From the NCBI GenBank assembly GCA_050331715.1, contig JBHJGO010000166.1:1-8405 (forward strand): a stretch of DNA of 8,405 nt, given 5' to 3'. A program made the translations under genes and the position numbers. A model generated the notes under the pieces. The model was not told the origin of the DNA. It was given only the letters and a program-made list of their open reading frames with translations, and did not search any database. Shown piece by piece: positions 1-6,904 of this stretch (its first letter is position 1; each line of letters starts with the position of its first letter). This DNA comes from JBHJGO01 sp050331715 (GTDB taxonomy: Bacteria; Cyanobacteriota; Cyanobacteriia; Cyanobacteriales; Microcoleaceae).

Positions 1-69
1 CCGATTGGCAATCGTCCAAATCCTCCCCGACCGCCCCGACCCAATCCCCAACCCAATAGACCTCGCTAA
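1..69 (+). CDS. possible proline-rich C-terminal end of an upstream gene (partial)
   Basis: Frame 1 is open from the window edge to a TAA at 67-69 and would encode a proline-, arginine- and asparagine-rich tail (repeated P-R-P and N-P units). Such tails occur at the ends of many unrelated bacterial proteins, so no function can be inferred. The other two plus frames are also open over most of this stretch: frame 2 stops at 92-94, and frame 3 ends earlier. The reading frame is therefore not proven. I prefer frame 1 only because its composition looks like a low-complexity protein tail. It may be non-coding. Confidence 0.25.
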   Translation, partial: PIGNRPNPPRPPRPNPQPNRPR

Positions 70-232
70 GCTATCTGGAGTTAGGCGGAGATAACCTGTT
101 TTGAATTGATGCCCATGCTGAATCGACCGAGTCGCTCATCTTGTAGGATGAAGGAACGGAGCACCCATAATCGGCAGCTCTACCGTTTGAGTCAATTTTA
201 AATTCTTTCAAAACTACTATCCCAAAGCCGCC
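70..232 (+). other. intergenic leader of hisB
   Basis: No convincing gene is seen on either strand; minus-strand ATG frames here close within a few codons. The last 50 bases before hisB are A+T-rich. They include TTGAGT at 187-192 and TACTAT at 215-220, but the 22-base spacing is too long for a confident sigma-70 promoter. There is no clear purine-rich ribosome-binding site just before the hisB ATG, which is common in cyanobacteria. Confidence 0.4.
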
Positions 233-868
233 ATGCAAATCAGCGATCGCCCCAAGACCGTAACTTCTCTTCAGTTTCCCGACCGAACTGCTACGCTTAA
301 ACGCACGACTAAAGAGACAGATGTTTCAGTGGCGATCAATCTGGATGGCACAGGCAGTTGTCAGGTGAATACAGGCATTCCTTTTCTAGATCATATGTTG
401 CATCAGATTGCCTCCCACGGGTTAGTGGATCTGGAAATTCAGGCCACTGGCGATCTGGAAATCGATGATCATCATACTAATGAAGATGTCGGCATCACCT
501 TGGGACAGGCTCTAGCCGAAGCCTTGGGGAACCGTAAGGGGATTCATCGGTTTGGTCACTTTGTTGCGCCTCTGGATGAAGCACTGGTACAGGTGGCATT
601 GGATTTTTCGGGACGACCCCATTTAAGCTACGGTCTGGAGATTCCGACTCAACGGGTAGGAACCTATGACACCCAACTGATTCGGGAGTTTTTTGTGGCC
701 ATTGCCAACAACAGCTTGATGACCTTGCACATTCGTCAACTGGATGGAATTAACTCCCACCACATCATTGAAGCCACGTTTAAAGCGTTCGCGCGATCGC
801 TGAAAATGGCGGTTGAGATTGATCCGCGCCGCGCTGGAACCATTCCCAGTTCAAAGGGAGTTCTTTAG
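233..868 (+). CDS. hisB: imidazoleglycerol-phosphate dehydratase HisB
   Basis: This enzyme dehydrates imidazole glycerol phosphate to imidazole acetol phosphate, a late step of histidine synthesis in the cytoplasm. The 211-residue protein has the normal length of the monofunctional plant/cyanobacterial enzyme and lacks the phosphatase domain of the E. coli bifunctional form. The two duplicated halves each carry a metal-binding HHxxE motif: HHTNE at residues 80-84 and HHIIE at 176-180. Other family signatures are GIPFLDHML (48-56), the FSGRPHLSY block (125-133) and the C-terminal DPRRAGTIPSSKG run. The ATG at 233 gives the MQISDR start I associate with cyanobacterial HisB. No Shine-Dalgarno sequence is obvious. 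It is followed directly by an inverted-repeat element and faces a convergent minus-strand gene. No other his gene is in the window, consistent with the dispersed his genes of cyanobacteria. The reading frame is clean. Confidence 0.97.
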   Translation: MQISDRPKTVTSLQFPDRTATLKRTTKETDVSVAINLDGTGSCQVNTGIPFLDHMLHQIASHGLVDLEIQATGDLEIDDHHTNEDVGITLGQALAEALGNRKGIHRFGHFVAPLDEALVQVALDFSGRPHLSYGLEIPTQRVGTYDTQLIREFFVAIANNSLMTLHIRQLDGINSHHIIEATFKAFARSLKMAVEIDPRRAGTIPSSKGVL

Positions 869-876
869 TCCGACAC

Positions 877-987
877 TATAGCAATCACAAATAATTTGTG
901 AAAAGGAGTGAAGGGGGTAATGCCCCTTCCTGGAAAGTCCACAAACCCCTCCATAGTACTTGTCATGATTGATTCAGGATTGCTATA
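877..987. repeat. inverted-repeat element between convergent genes (MITE-like)
   Basis: The ends are a perfect 10-bp inverted repeat: TATAGCAATC at 877-886 and GATTGCTATA at 978-987. Inside lie two hairpins. One is CACAAAT/ATTTGTG (886-892 and 894-900). The other is GAAGGGG/CCCCTTC (910-916 and 923-929). Small non-coding elements with such ends are, from memory, common in cyanobacterial genomes. The element fills the gap between hisB and the convergent aldolase remnant, and its right arm contains that gene's stop codon. It could serve as a two-way transcription end. I see no clear target-site duplication. Confidence 0.6.
910..929. terminator. hairpin after hisB, possible terminator
   Basis: A 7-bp G+C-rich stem, GAAGGGG (910-916) with CCCCTTC (923-929), closes a 6-base loop 42 bases after the hisB stop. 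No T-run follows it on either strand. It therefore does not qualify as a classical intrinsic terminator and may simply be part of the surrounding repeat. Confidence 0.3.
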
Positions 988-1612
988 TAACTTGTCGAAA
1001 GTAGTTGAGTAAGATTTCACCAGCTTCTGATAAGTCCGCACCAAAACTAATTAGACCATCTTCATGGCCTGCCATTGCTAACATTTTGGATTCGGCTAAG
1101 CCTGCATGATCCAAGAGACGAAACATCTCCATTGCCATTTGGGGGGTTCCATAGGGGACTGTCGCCTGAGTGGTGGGCACTTGAAACAGTAGATGCTTCC
1201 ACAACAGCGCATGATGCACATGGATTACTCCTCAAACAGTGGGTTGGTGGGTGTAGATGGCTGCATGGGTTAGGGATTCAGAGGACGCTTTGATCGGCCC
1301 TCGACAGATGAGTGTGTTTTGCTCCAGATCAAACTGGGTGACAACGGTGTAGTGCTGGGGCTGAAGCTGAGGTAGATGCCCGGTCTGAGTTCCTGTGATC
1401 ACGAATTGTTCAGATTGCCCGATTCTCTGGCTAATATTACCAAACCCGATCCCGTCCGGTGTAACGCCAATTAAACCCAGTCGATACAATGCGTCCCGCC
1501 AGGTGATTAATTGCTGAATTGCAGCCTCTGCTAGGGGTGAGGTTAATTCCCAGTCGCAATCATATTTAATAACGCCTTCATCGATGCCCTGATTGGCGGT
1601 GGTCTGTTCCAT
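983..1612 (-). pseudogene. class II aldolase/adducin-family gene with one in-frame TGA
   Basis: One reading frame of 209 positions runs from the ATG at 1610-1612 to the TAG at 983-985, interrupted by TGA at codon 127 (1232-1234). Class II aldolases and related enzymes are zinc-dependent and act on small phosphorylated sugars. Before the stop are the phosphate-binding GNIS (58-61) and the KASSES segment with the likely catalytic Glu112. Just after it are the zinc ligands HVH (131-133) and a third histidine in AGHEDG (183). The stop therefore separates the substrate-binding half from the metal site, and neither fragment should be an active aldolase. Frame and motifs are otherwise intact, so the lesion looks recent. 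The gene lies 38 bp downstream of the exporter in the same direction and could share its transcript. GAGA sits about 7 bases before the ATG as a weak ribosome-binding site. The substrate cannot be deduced. Readthrough or sequencing error remain possible. Confidence 0.85.
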
Positions 1613-1620
1613 AGTTCTCT

Positions 1621-1665
1621 AATTCCCTATCAAGTTAATTCCCTATCAAGTTAATTCCCTATCAA
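1621..1665. repeat. 16-bp tandem repeat, 2.8 copies, spanning the exporter stop codon
   Basis: The unit AATTCCCTATCAAGTT occurs at 1621-1636 and 1637-1652, followed by a 13-base partial copy at 1653-1665. On the minus strand the partial copy encodes the last residues (LIGN) of the ABC exporter. The other copies fill the spacer up to the aldolase start. Sixteen bases is not a multiple of three, so each copy shifts frame. Slippage duplication of the gene end is the likely origin. Confidence 0.9.
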
Positions 1666-3792
1666 CTGTTGAAATAACCCGGCTTCTTGCTGGTGTAACG
1701 CTTCAAAACTGCCCTGCTGCACAATCCGCCCTGCGTCCAGCACATAGATCTGATCCGCATGACGCAGATTTTCTGGATCGCGAGAAATAATAATCCGGGT
1801 GACTTCCAGTTGTTCCAAGTATTGCATCAGGGTTGTTCGCCGCTGGTAGTCCAAACTGTTCATTGCTTCATCAAGAATCAGAACTGCTGGCTGGGTGACA
1901 AGGGCGCGGGCAATCAAAAGCTGTTGTCGCTGTCCACCGGACAAATTAATTCCGCCCTCCGCAATCATTGTGTGCATTCCCATGGGCGATCGCTGAATTT
2001 CATCCACCAACCCCGCTACGGCTGCCGCTTCCCAGACCTCATCCATGGAGGCTAGCGTGCGACCTGAAATATTTTCCAAAATTGTACCGCGATAAATTTT
2101 TCCCTGTTGTAGGACAACGCCGAGCTGACGCCGAACAGCAGCATAGTTGAGGCGGGACAAGTCCTGACCATCGTAATAAATCGCACCGGATTCAGGACTT
2201 TCAAAGCCCAAGAGCAAACGCACCAAAGTCGATTTACCACTGCCAGGAGTTCCGACAATGCCGACCATTTTTTTCGGCTGGACTTCTAAGGTCACCCGAT
2301 TCAGTACCAGAGCGCGATTTGGATCATATCGAAATGAAACCTGATCCAGCTTCAGGTAACCCAATAATTGACCCGGATCGGACTGATAGGCATGAATTTC
2401 CGGCTGAATTTTCAGTAAAGGCTTGACCTGACGCCAGAGAGCAATCACGCTCATTCCTTCCAACAGGGTATGACTCAGACTCACCACACCGGAGATTAAT
2501 AACCCAAAAGTCATATAGAATGCCAGGAACCGACCTATAGAGAGTTCCCCCGGCTCCAAAGGCGATGCAGACTGAACCATTGGGACACCAAATCCAAAAA
2601 TGGCGATTAATCCAATCGTTGGCATCAGGCTACTCAGCAGCGTCACCCGATCCCGCAGGATTTGCTGATTCAGAATAAATCCAAGCTGTTGGTAATACTG
2701 CCGCATCCAGAAATTAAAAGCCCGCTCCTCAGCAAACGCAATCCGCAACTTGGGAATCGCCTTCGTCAGTTGAAAGGTCAATCCCAGGGTACTGGCCTGT
2801 AGGTTCTGTTGGTTCTCAGCTTGGGGTCGTAGGGCAAAAATTGTGAACGTCGTAACCCCCAATACCATCGTAATAACCACCACTGCGATAGAGGCCAGCA
2901 GGGGACTGTAGATTAACAAAATAATCAAACTGAGCAGAGATAAACTGCTGCTGAACAGAAGTTGGAGGGTGGTGCTTTGCAGTTGATCCCCCATTTGACT
3001 GACACTGGAAACCCGGTCATAGAGTTCTCCCGTCGTGTAGGAACGCAGCCGAGAAACGGGTAACTTCAGCAGCCGATCCCAGACTGCCGCTTGGGTAATG
3101 GAAATGCCCCGTGTTCGTATCCTAAGAATCGTAATATTCTGGGCCAACTGAAACATGGCAACGCCAAAACTGATGGCAAATAGTCCCAATCCAATCTGTC
3201 CTAGCAATCCCCGATCAGCATTTGGGATCGCGTAGTCCACAATCCAGCCAAAGGCCTGGGGAATCAGGAGGCTCAGAAATGTCGCAATCATCCCCACTAA
3301 AACGACCTGGATCAGCTCTCGACCACTGCCTTTGAGAGCAAATCGAATAAAATCTCTGGCCTCAAGTTGGCCCTCTGGCAGCGATGGATAGAAGGTGTAG
3401 GCAATAGGGGCTAAGTTCTGAGCCAGTTCTGGCGTCATGGGCGTGCGCCGATGGGTCGCCGGATCAAAAATCACATAATTTCGGCCCCTAGGCAGTAGGG
3501 CAACGGGTTGGCTCTCGGTCGCAGTGAATCCTAGCAATGCACTGCGGCTTTGTTTCCACCAGTAGGGAGTGAGCAACACGCGCCGTACCCGAATCCCTGA
3601 AGCTTCAGCAATCGCCTCCAGGGTTTCCAGCGAGGGAGAACCAACCTTGAAAAATGGCGGTAAGCTAATTTTAATTCCCAAAACTCTACCCACGACCTGA
3701 GTTGCAATTAGTAACGGGTCGCTGGCATGGTTGAATTGAGAATTCTGCGCTTCCAGAGCAGCAGAGAGTTCAGACAAGGTCTGCTCTTTCAT
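1651..3792 (-). CDS. NHLP/NHLM-type peptide-export ABC transporter, fused permease and ATPase, no peptidase domain
   Basis: This is an inner-membrane half-exporter of 713 residues. The N-terminal ~150 residues form a family-specific region (RVRRVLL at 70, WWK at 78-80, PVALLPRG near 96-103, FDPATHRRTP near 109-118). I recognise these as typical of the peptidase-less transporter of NHLP leader-peptide natural-product clusters. Six hydrophobic segments lie near 160-189, 196-223, 278-298, 300-319, 383-406 and 422-444. The ATPase domain has Walker A GTPGSGKST (514-522), the Q-loop (LQQG, 561-564), signature LSGGQ (617-621) and Walker B ending D641-E642. The usual switch histidine (IAHR) is replaced by ISRD, with Arg671 in its place, which is odd. 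There is no C39 peptidase domain. In known systems this protein works with a peptidase-bearing transporter and an HlyD-type adaptor; neither is in the window. The ATG at 3790-3792 starts the family-specific region without strong Shine-Dalgarno support. It is divergent from the TPR-sulfotransferase and upstream of the aldolase remnant. The general exporter call is firm; the subfamily is probable. Confidence 0.88.
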   Translation of the reverse strand: MKEQTLSELSAALEAQNSQFNHASDPLLIATQVVGRVLGIKISLPPFFKVGSPSLETLEAIAEASGIRVRRVLLTPYWWKQSRSALLGFTATESQPVALLPRGRNYVIFDPATHRRTPMTPELAQNLAPIAYTFYPSLPEGQLEARDFIRFALKGSGRELIQVVLVGMIATFLSLLIPQAFGWIVDYAIPNADRGLLGQIGLGLFAISFGVAMFQLAQNITILRIRTRGISITQAAVWDRLLKLPVSRLRSYTTGELYDRVSSVSQMGDQLQSTTLQLLFSSSLSLLSLIILLIYSPLLASIAVVVITMVLGVTTFTIFALRPQAENQQNLQASTLGLTFQLTKAIPKLRIAFAEERAFNFWMRQYYQQLGFILNQQILRDRVTLLSSLMPTIGLIAIFGFGVPMVQSASPLEPGELSIGRFLAFYMTFGLLISGVVSLSHTLLEGMSVIALWRQVKPLLKIQPEIHAYQSDPGQLLGYLKLDQVSFRYDPNRALVLNRVTLEVQPKKMVGIVGTPGSGKSTLVRLLLGFESPESGAIYYDGQDLSRLNYAAVRRQLGVVLQQGKIYRGTILENISGRTLASMDEVWEAAAVAGLVDEIQRSPMGMHTMIAEGGINLSGGQRQQLLIARALVTQPAVLILDEAMNSLDYQRRTTLMQYLEQLEVTRIIISRDPENLRHADQIYVLDAGRIVQQGSFEALHQQEAGLFQQLIGN

Positions 3793-3908
3793 AGATTCAG
3801 GTTGGGGATGACACTTGATGAATCACACGTTACGGCACACCCGATGGAGAACATTCCTTAGCGGCCTGGGAAGCCTCGCTTCAATCTCTAATTATTGCAA
3901 ATTCAACC
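3793..3908. promoter_or_regulatory. divergent intergenic region between exporter and TPR-sulfotransferase
   Basis: This 116-bp gap separates two genes that start away from each other, so promoters for both probably lie here. I cannot pick a convincing -35/-10 pair for either. The end nearest the TPR gene (3886-3905) is A+T-rich. Neither start codon has a strong Shine-Dalgarno sequence. Confidence 0.35.
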
Positions 3909-5903
3909 ATGACCCGATCCGAGACTCCAGTGAATATTCAAGACGATATCAAGATCTTGCAGCAGCAGGCAGAGTCAGACCTGTCTCAGGGCAAGTATCA
4001 GGCTGCCATTGCAAAACTGCAAACTATTCTAGAAATCTCGCCCCAATTCGCCCAGGCCCACTTCAAACTGAGTGAGGCATTGCTGGCAGAACAGCAATTT
4101 CAGGCCGCCTTGTCTGCGGCAAACCGAGCAATTCAGCTCTGTCCCGCTGTTTTTATTTACCATGTGGGCCGGGGTCGGGTGCTGGCAGTCCTGGAGCAGT
4201 GGGATCAGGTGATTGATACCTTTCAACGGGCCATTCAACTCAATCCAGAATTTTCTTGGTCGTAAACCTACCAGGCCCAAGCCTATATGGTTAGGGAACA
4301 GTACACCGAGGCCGTTGCTGCCTATCGCCAGGATATCCGCCTGAACCCAACCTTCTACTGGTCACACTTTCACCTGGGAGAAGCCCTGCTGAAACTAGGG
4401 AAGCGGGAAGCGGCAATTGCAGCTTATCGTCAAGCAATGGCCATTGACTCAACCCAACCAGACGTACAAGCCAGATTGCGGGATTTGTTGACCTCCCGCC
4501 AGATCAATGGGGATTACTGGTTACAGCAGGGGGATTGGGAGATGGCCATCCAAGCCTATCAGGAGACGTTGGAATTTCAACCCGATTATTCCTGGTCATA
4601 TTATGGTCTGGGCTATGCCCTGCAACAGCAGCAATGGTGGTCAGAAGCGGCGGCGGCCTACCGACAGGCCCTTCAACTGAATCCGGATTTCTCCATTTCC
4701 TACAGCAATTTAGGCGATTGTCTGTTCCGTCAGGGCCAGGTGGAAAATGCCATTCACGCCTATCACCAAGCCCTATCAATCAATCCCGACGTGCCAGACA
4801 CCCAAATGCGCTTGGGCGATGCCTACCTATTTCAGGGTCGAACGGACGCTGCAATTGTGTGTTATCAAGCTGCGATCCAACTCGATCCCCAATCACTGCC
4901 CGTTTACCTGAAACTCAGACAGCTTAAAACCTATGGTCTAGTGCGGTTTAAACCGGAGCAAATTCAGTCTTTGATCAACTCTTATCAACAGGTGATTCAG
5001 CAGCATCCGGATCATGTGGAATGTTACGTGAATTTAGGCGACATTTTGACGGAAGCGGGCCAAATTGACCCAGCAATTAAGGCTTATACTCAGGGAACCT
5101 ATCAGAAACTAGCCCAATGCCGTCCCCAATGGATTCAGGGTTGGGACGATCATGTAACGCCGCAGCCAGGTTTCTTAATCATTGGTGCCCAGAAAGCAGG
5201 TAGCACTTCCCTCTATCAATATCTCTGTCATCATCCTCAAGTTTAGCCCCCATAGCAAAAGGAAATTGACTTTTTTGTATGGCAATCTGCCTATGGTTTG
5301 GAGTGGTATTTATCGCATTTTCCCCGGATTGATTCCGAGCAGACGCTAATCACAGGAGAGGCCAGCCCCAGTTATATCCTGGATTTCAAGGTGGCTCAAC
5401 AGTTGCGAGAAGCTTTTCCAAATATCAAATTACTCGTGATTTTAAGAAATCCGATTGATCGGGCCTTTTCTCAATATCACAATTACAAGCGCTGGATTAA
5501 TTTTGAATCTCGTACGCTAGAACAGGCGATCGCCGATGAGCAGGAGATTTTAAAGCAAATTGATAATGTTACTCTGGCGGGAAAAACATTCTGGGAAACC
5601 CAGGAAGGTTACTTAGTGCGAGGGATGTATGTTTATTTCCTAGAACAATGGATGTCAATCTTTCCCAGAGAACAGTTTCTAATCCTGAAGAGTGAAGATT
5701 TATACGCCGATCCTCAAGTCATTATGAATCAGGTGTTTCGATTTCTAGGTTTACCAGAATACTCCTCTGACCGATACCTCAAGTATGCTTCCGGCTCCTA
5801 TGCCCCGATTTCAGTAGAGCTGCGTCAGGAGTTGCAAAATTTCTTCCAACCCCATAATCAAAGACTAGAAGAATTTCTGGGCTATCAATTGAACTGGCAA
5901 TAG
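3909..5903 (+). pseudogene. TPR-repeat sulfotransferase gene with three in-frame stops
   Basis: A single frame of 664 positions is broken by TAA at codon 119 (4263-4265) and TAG at codons 446 (5244-5246) and 449 (5253-5255). Residues ~1-400 are tandem TPR units with recurring xWSxxxLGxAL, AAIxAYRQAL and LNP motifs. The C-terminal domain is a PAPS-dependent sulfotransferase: the 5'-phosphosulfate loop GAQKAGSTSL (426-435, likely catalytic Lys429) precedes the double TAG. The 3'-phosphate loop LRNPIDRAFS (Arg513, Ser521) follows it. Such proteins are expected to move sulfate onto a carbohydrate or other acceptor, with the TPR part binding partners. The pieces could in principle be 118, 319 (ATG at 4287) and 201 (TTG at 5298) residues, but none carries both PAPS loops. 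The first stop sits where the other repeats have Tyr or His. There is no frameshift over 2 kb. The ATG at 3909 is the first clear start; the frame is open back to a TGA at 3819-3821. Decay is likely; readthrough is not excluded. Confidence 0.87.
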
Positions 5904-5922
5904 TTCTTTAGTAGAACTTGCC
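5896..5922. terminator. bulged hairpin at the tail-to-tail junction of two sulfotransferase genes
   Basis: GGCA (5896-5899) and AGTTCT (5902-5907) pair with AGAACT (5913-5918) and TGCC (5919-5922). This gives a 10-bp stem with a 2-base bulge and a 5-base loop. It covers the last codons of the plus-strand gene and the stop of the minus-strand gene. It could end transcription from both sides, but there is no flanking T-run, so this is inference from position and pairing. Confidence 0.45.
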
Positions 5923-6720
5923 TATTCCAGGCTCGAACTTTAGTACTGTATCCGCAGAGTATAAAGTTTCCTGTAAATCATTGAAGTTCTCAATAACTTC
6001 TGACAAGGGCTGCGTAATTTGTTTTCTGAGAGAAGTTTGGGGATTAGCAAATTCAAGACCTAGAAATGGACAGACTTGATCCCTAAAAACTTGCTCTGGG
6101 TTGGACACAAGACGCTGATAGTCAACTATAATTGCTTGTTCCATCAGAGCGGGGAAATTGCACTCAAGATAATCTAACTTTGTTTTTTGACAAAATTCTA
6201 AAAATTTTTCTCTGTCCACATACAAGAGTGGTTTCTCAGGAGAGGAACGATCTGCCCCCGACTTTCTAGAGTCTAGGTGCCACTCTTGAGTTGCTGCCAC
6301 TCTTAAAAGGGACACATAACAATCGATCAGATGCTCTCGATAGACGATAATAAACTTTGAGCTGGGACAGGCAGCTTGTAAATCTTCTGGAGTTATCCCC
6401 AGTCGCTTGAATTGACCAAAAACGAGCTTAATCAGTTGATTTTCACCTGATAGGGTATACGTTACTTTCAGTAACCCAACCTGTTTCTTGAAGGGGAGCT
6501 GAACTGCCTTTTCAAAGAATGGATAGGTGCTTTTGTTGAGGATTTCACCATGACTCTTGAATACTTTCAAGCTTTCTAGATAACTGTACAGCAGGGTAGA
6601 GCCAGTTCTAGGAGCACTGAGAACAATGACTGGCTTTGTATCCGCGTGGTCAAATTGCTATGATCTTCGAATCGCAAACCTGAAATAGTTGAGTGTATTA
6701 ATCCATATATTCTTACTCAT
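5908..6720 (-). pseudogene. second sulfotransferase gene, in-frame TAG at codon 21
   Basis: The frame opens at an ATG (6718-6720), reads 20 codons, meets TAG at 6658-6660, then continues open to the stop at 5908-5910 (270 positions in all). The 5'-phosphosulfate-binding loop SAPRTGSTLL (35-44) lies just after the TAG. A second motif, YREHLIDCYVS (Arg128, Ser137), resembles the 3'-phosphate-binding strand and helix. EWHL further on recalls Stf0/NodH-type sulfotransferases. Between the TAG and the PAPS loop there is no ATG, GTG or TTG in frame. The next start, TTG at 6568-6570, would give 220 residues without the loop, so a truncated product should be inactive. The expected role is sulfate transfer from PAPS to a carbohydrate or lipid; the acceptor is unknown. 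The gene is visibly more A+T-rich than the convergent TPR gene, suggesting a different history. An in-frame TAA (6760-6762) just upstream limits the N-terminus. Confidence 0.8.
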
Positions 6721-6904
6721 TAGAATATCTACTTTTTGTCTATCATAATAGACAGGATTTTATGATGATTTTCAATCGCGTGAGGTGGGAACTTGAGAGG
6801 TAGCGGCGCGCTGCGTTACTACCCCTTTTACTCCACAGGGCCAGAAACGCCCTGTTAGAAACGCCCTGTTAAAAACGCTATGCTAGAAATGCCATAATCG
6901 TTCC
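6721..6904. other. spacer between ene-reductase and second sulfotransferase
   Basis: This 184-bp spacer has no supported gene. It holds an imperfect G+C-rich palindrome GTAGCGGCGCGCTGCGTTAC (6800-6819) and a 7-bp hairpin ACAGGGC/GCCCTGT (6835-6841 and 6849-6855). It also holds a 14-bp tandem repeat (6843-6898). The hairpins lie downstream of the ene-reductase on its strand and could end its transcript, but no T-run follows them. The sulfotransferase promoter would have to lie in the A+T-rich 6721-6775 part. Confidence 0.5.
6843..6898. repeat. 14-bp tandem repeat, four copies (two exact, two degenerate)
   Basis: The unit AGAAACGCCCTGTT is exact at 6843-6856 and 6857-6870. Variants follow at 6871-6884 (AAAAACGCTATGCT) and 6885-6898 (AGAAATGCCATAAT). 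It starts 7 bases beyond the ene-reductase stop. The first copy also forms the right arm of the 6835-6855 hairpin. Confidence 0.85.

Noticed and set aside
187..220. Sigma-70 promoter for hisB (TTGAGT and TACTAT)
   Set aside because: The 22-base spacing is outside the usual range, so it is mentioned only within the leader entry.
1621..1665. CRISPR array
   Set aside because: Units are directly adjacent with no spacers. The same holds for the repeats at 6843-6898 and 8344-8403.
1759..2258. Alternative frames inside the exporter ATPase domain (plus and minus)
   Set aside because: They overlap the motif-rich ABC frame and show no domain of their own.
3793..3908. A short precursor-peptide gene next to the exporter
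   Set aside because: No small frame with a double-glycine type leader or NHLP/Nif11-like sequence is visible here or in the other gaps.
3815..4075. Plus-strand frame of 86 codons starting before the TPR gene
   Set aside because: It overlaps the TPR frame out of register; the TPR frame has the repeat motifs.
4504..4927. Long overlapping frames on both strands within the TPR region (4504-4779 minus, 4535-4927 plus)
   Set aside because: They overlap the clear TPR frame, have no recognisable motif, and are typical shadows of a repetitive coding sequence.
983..6720. Alternative genetic code (a stop reassigned to an amino acid)
   Set aside because: All three stop codons interrupt genes, and intact genes in the window end with TAG (hisB, ene-reductase) or TAA (exporter), so no single reassignment fits.
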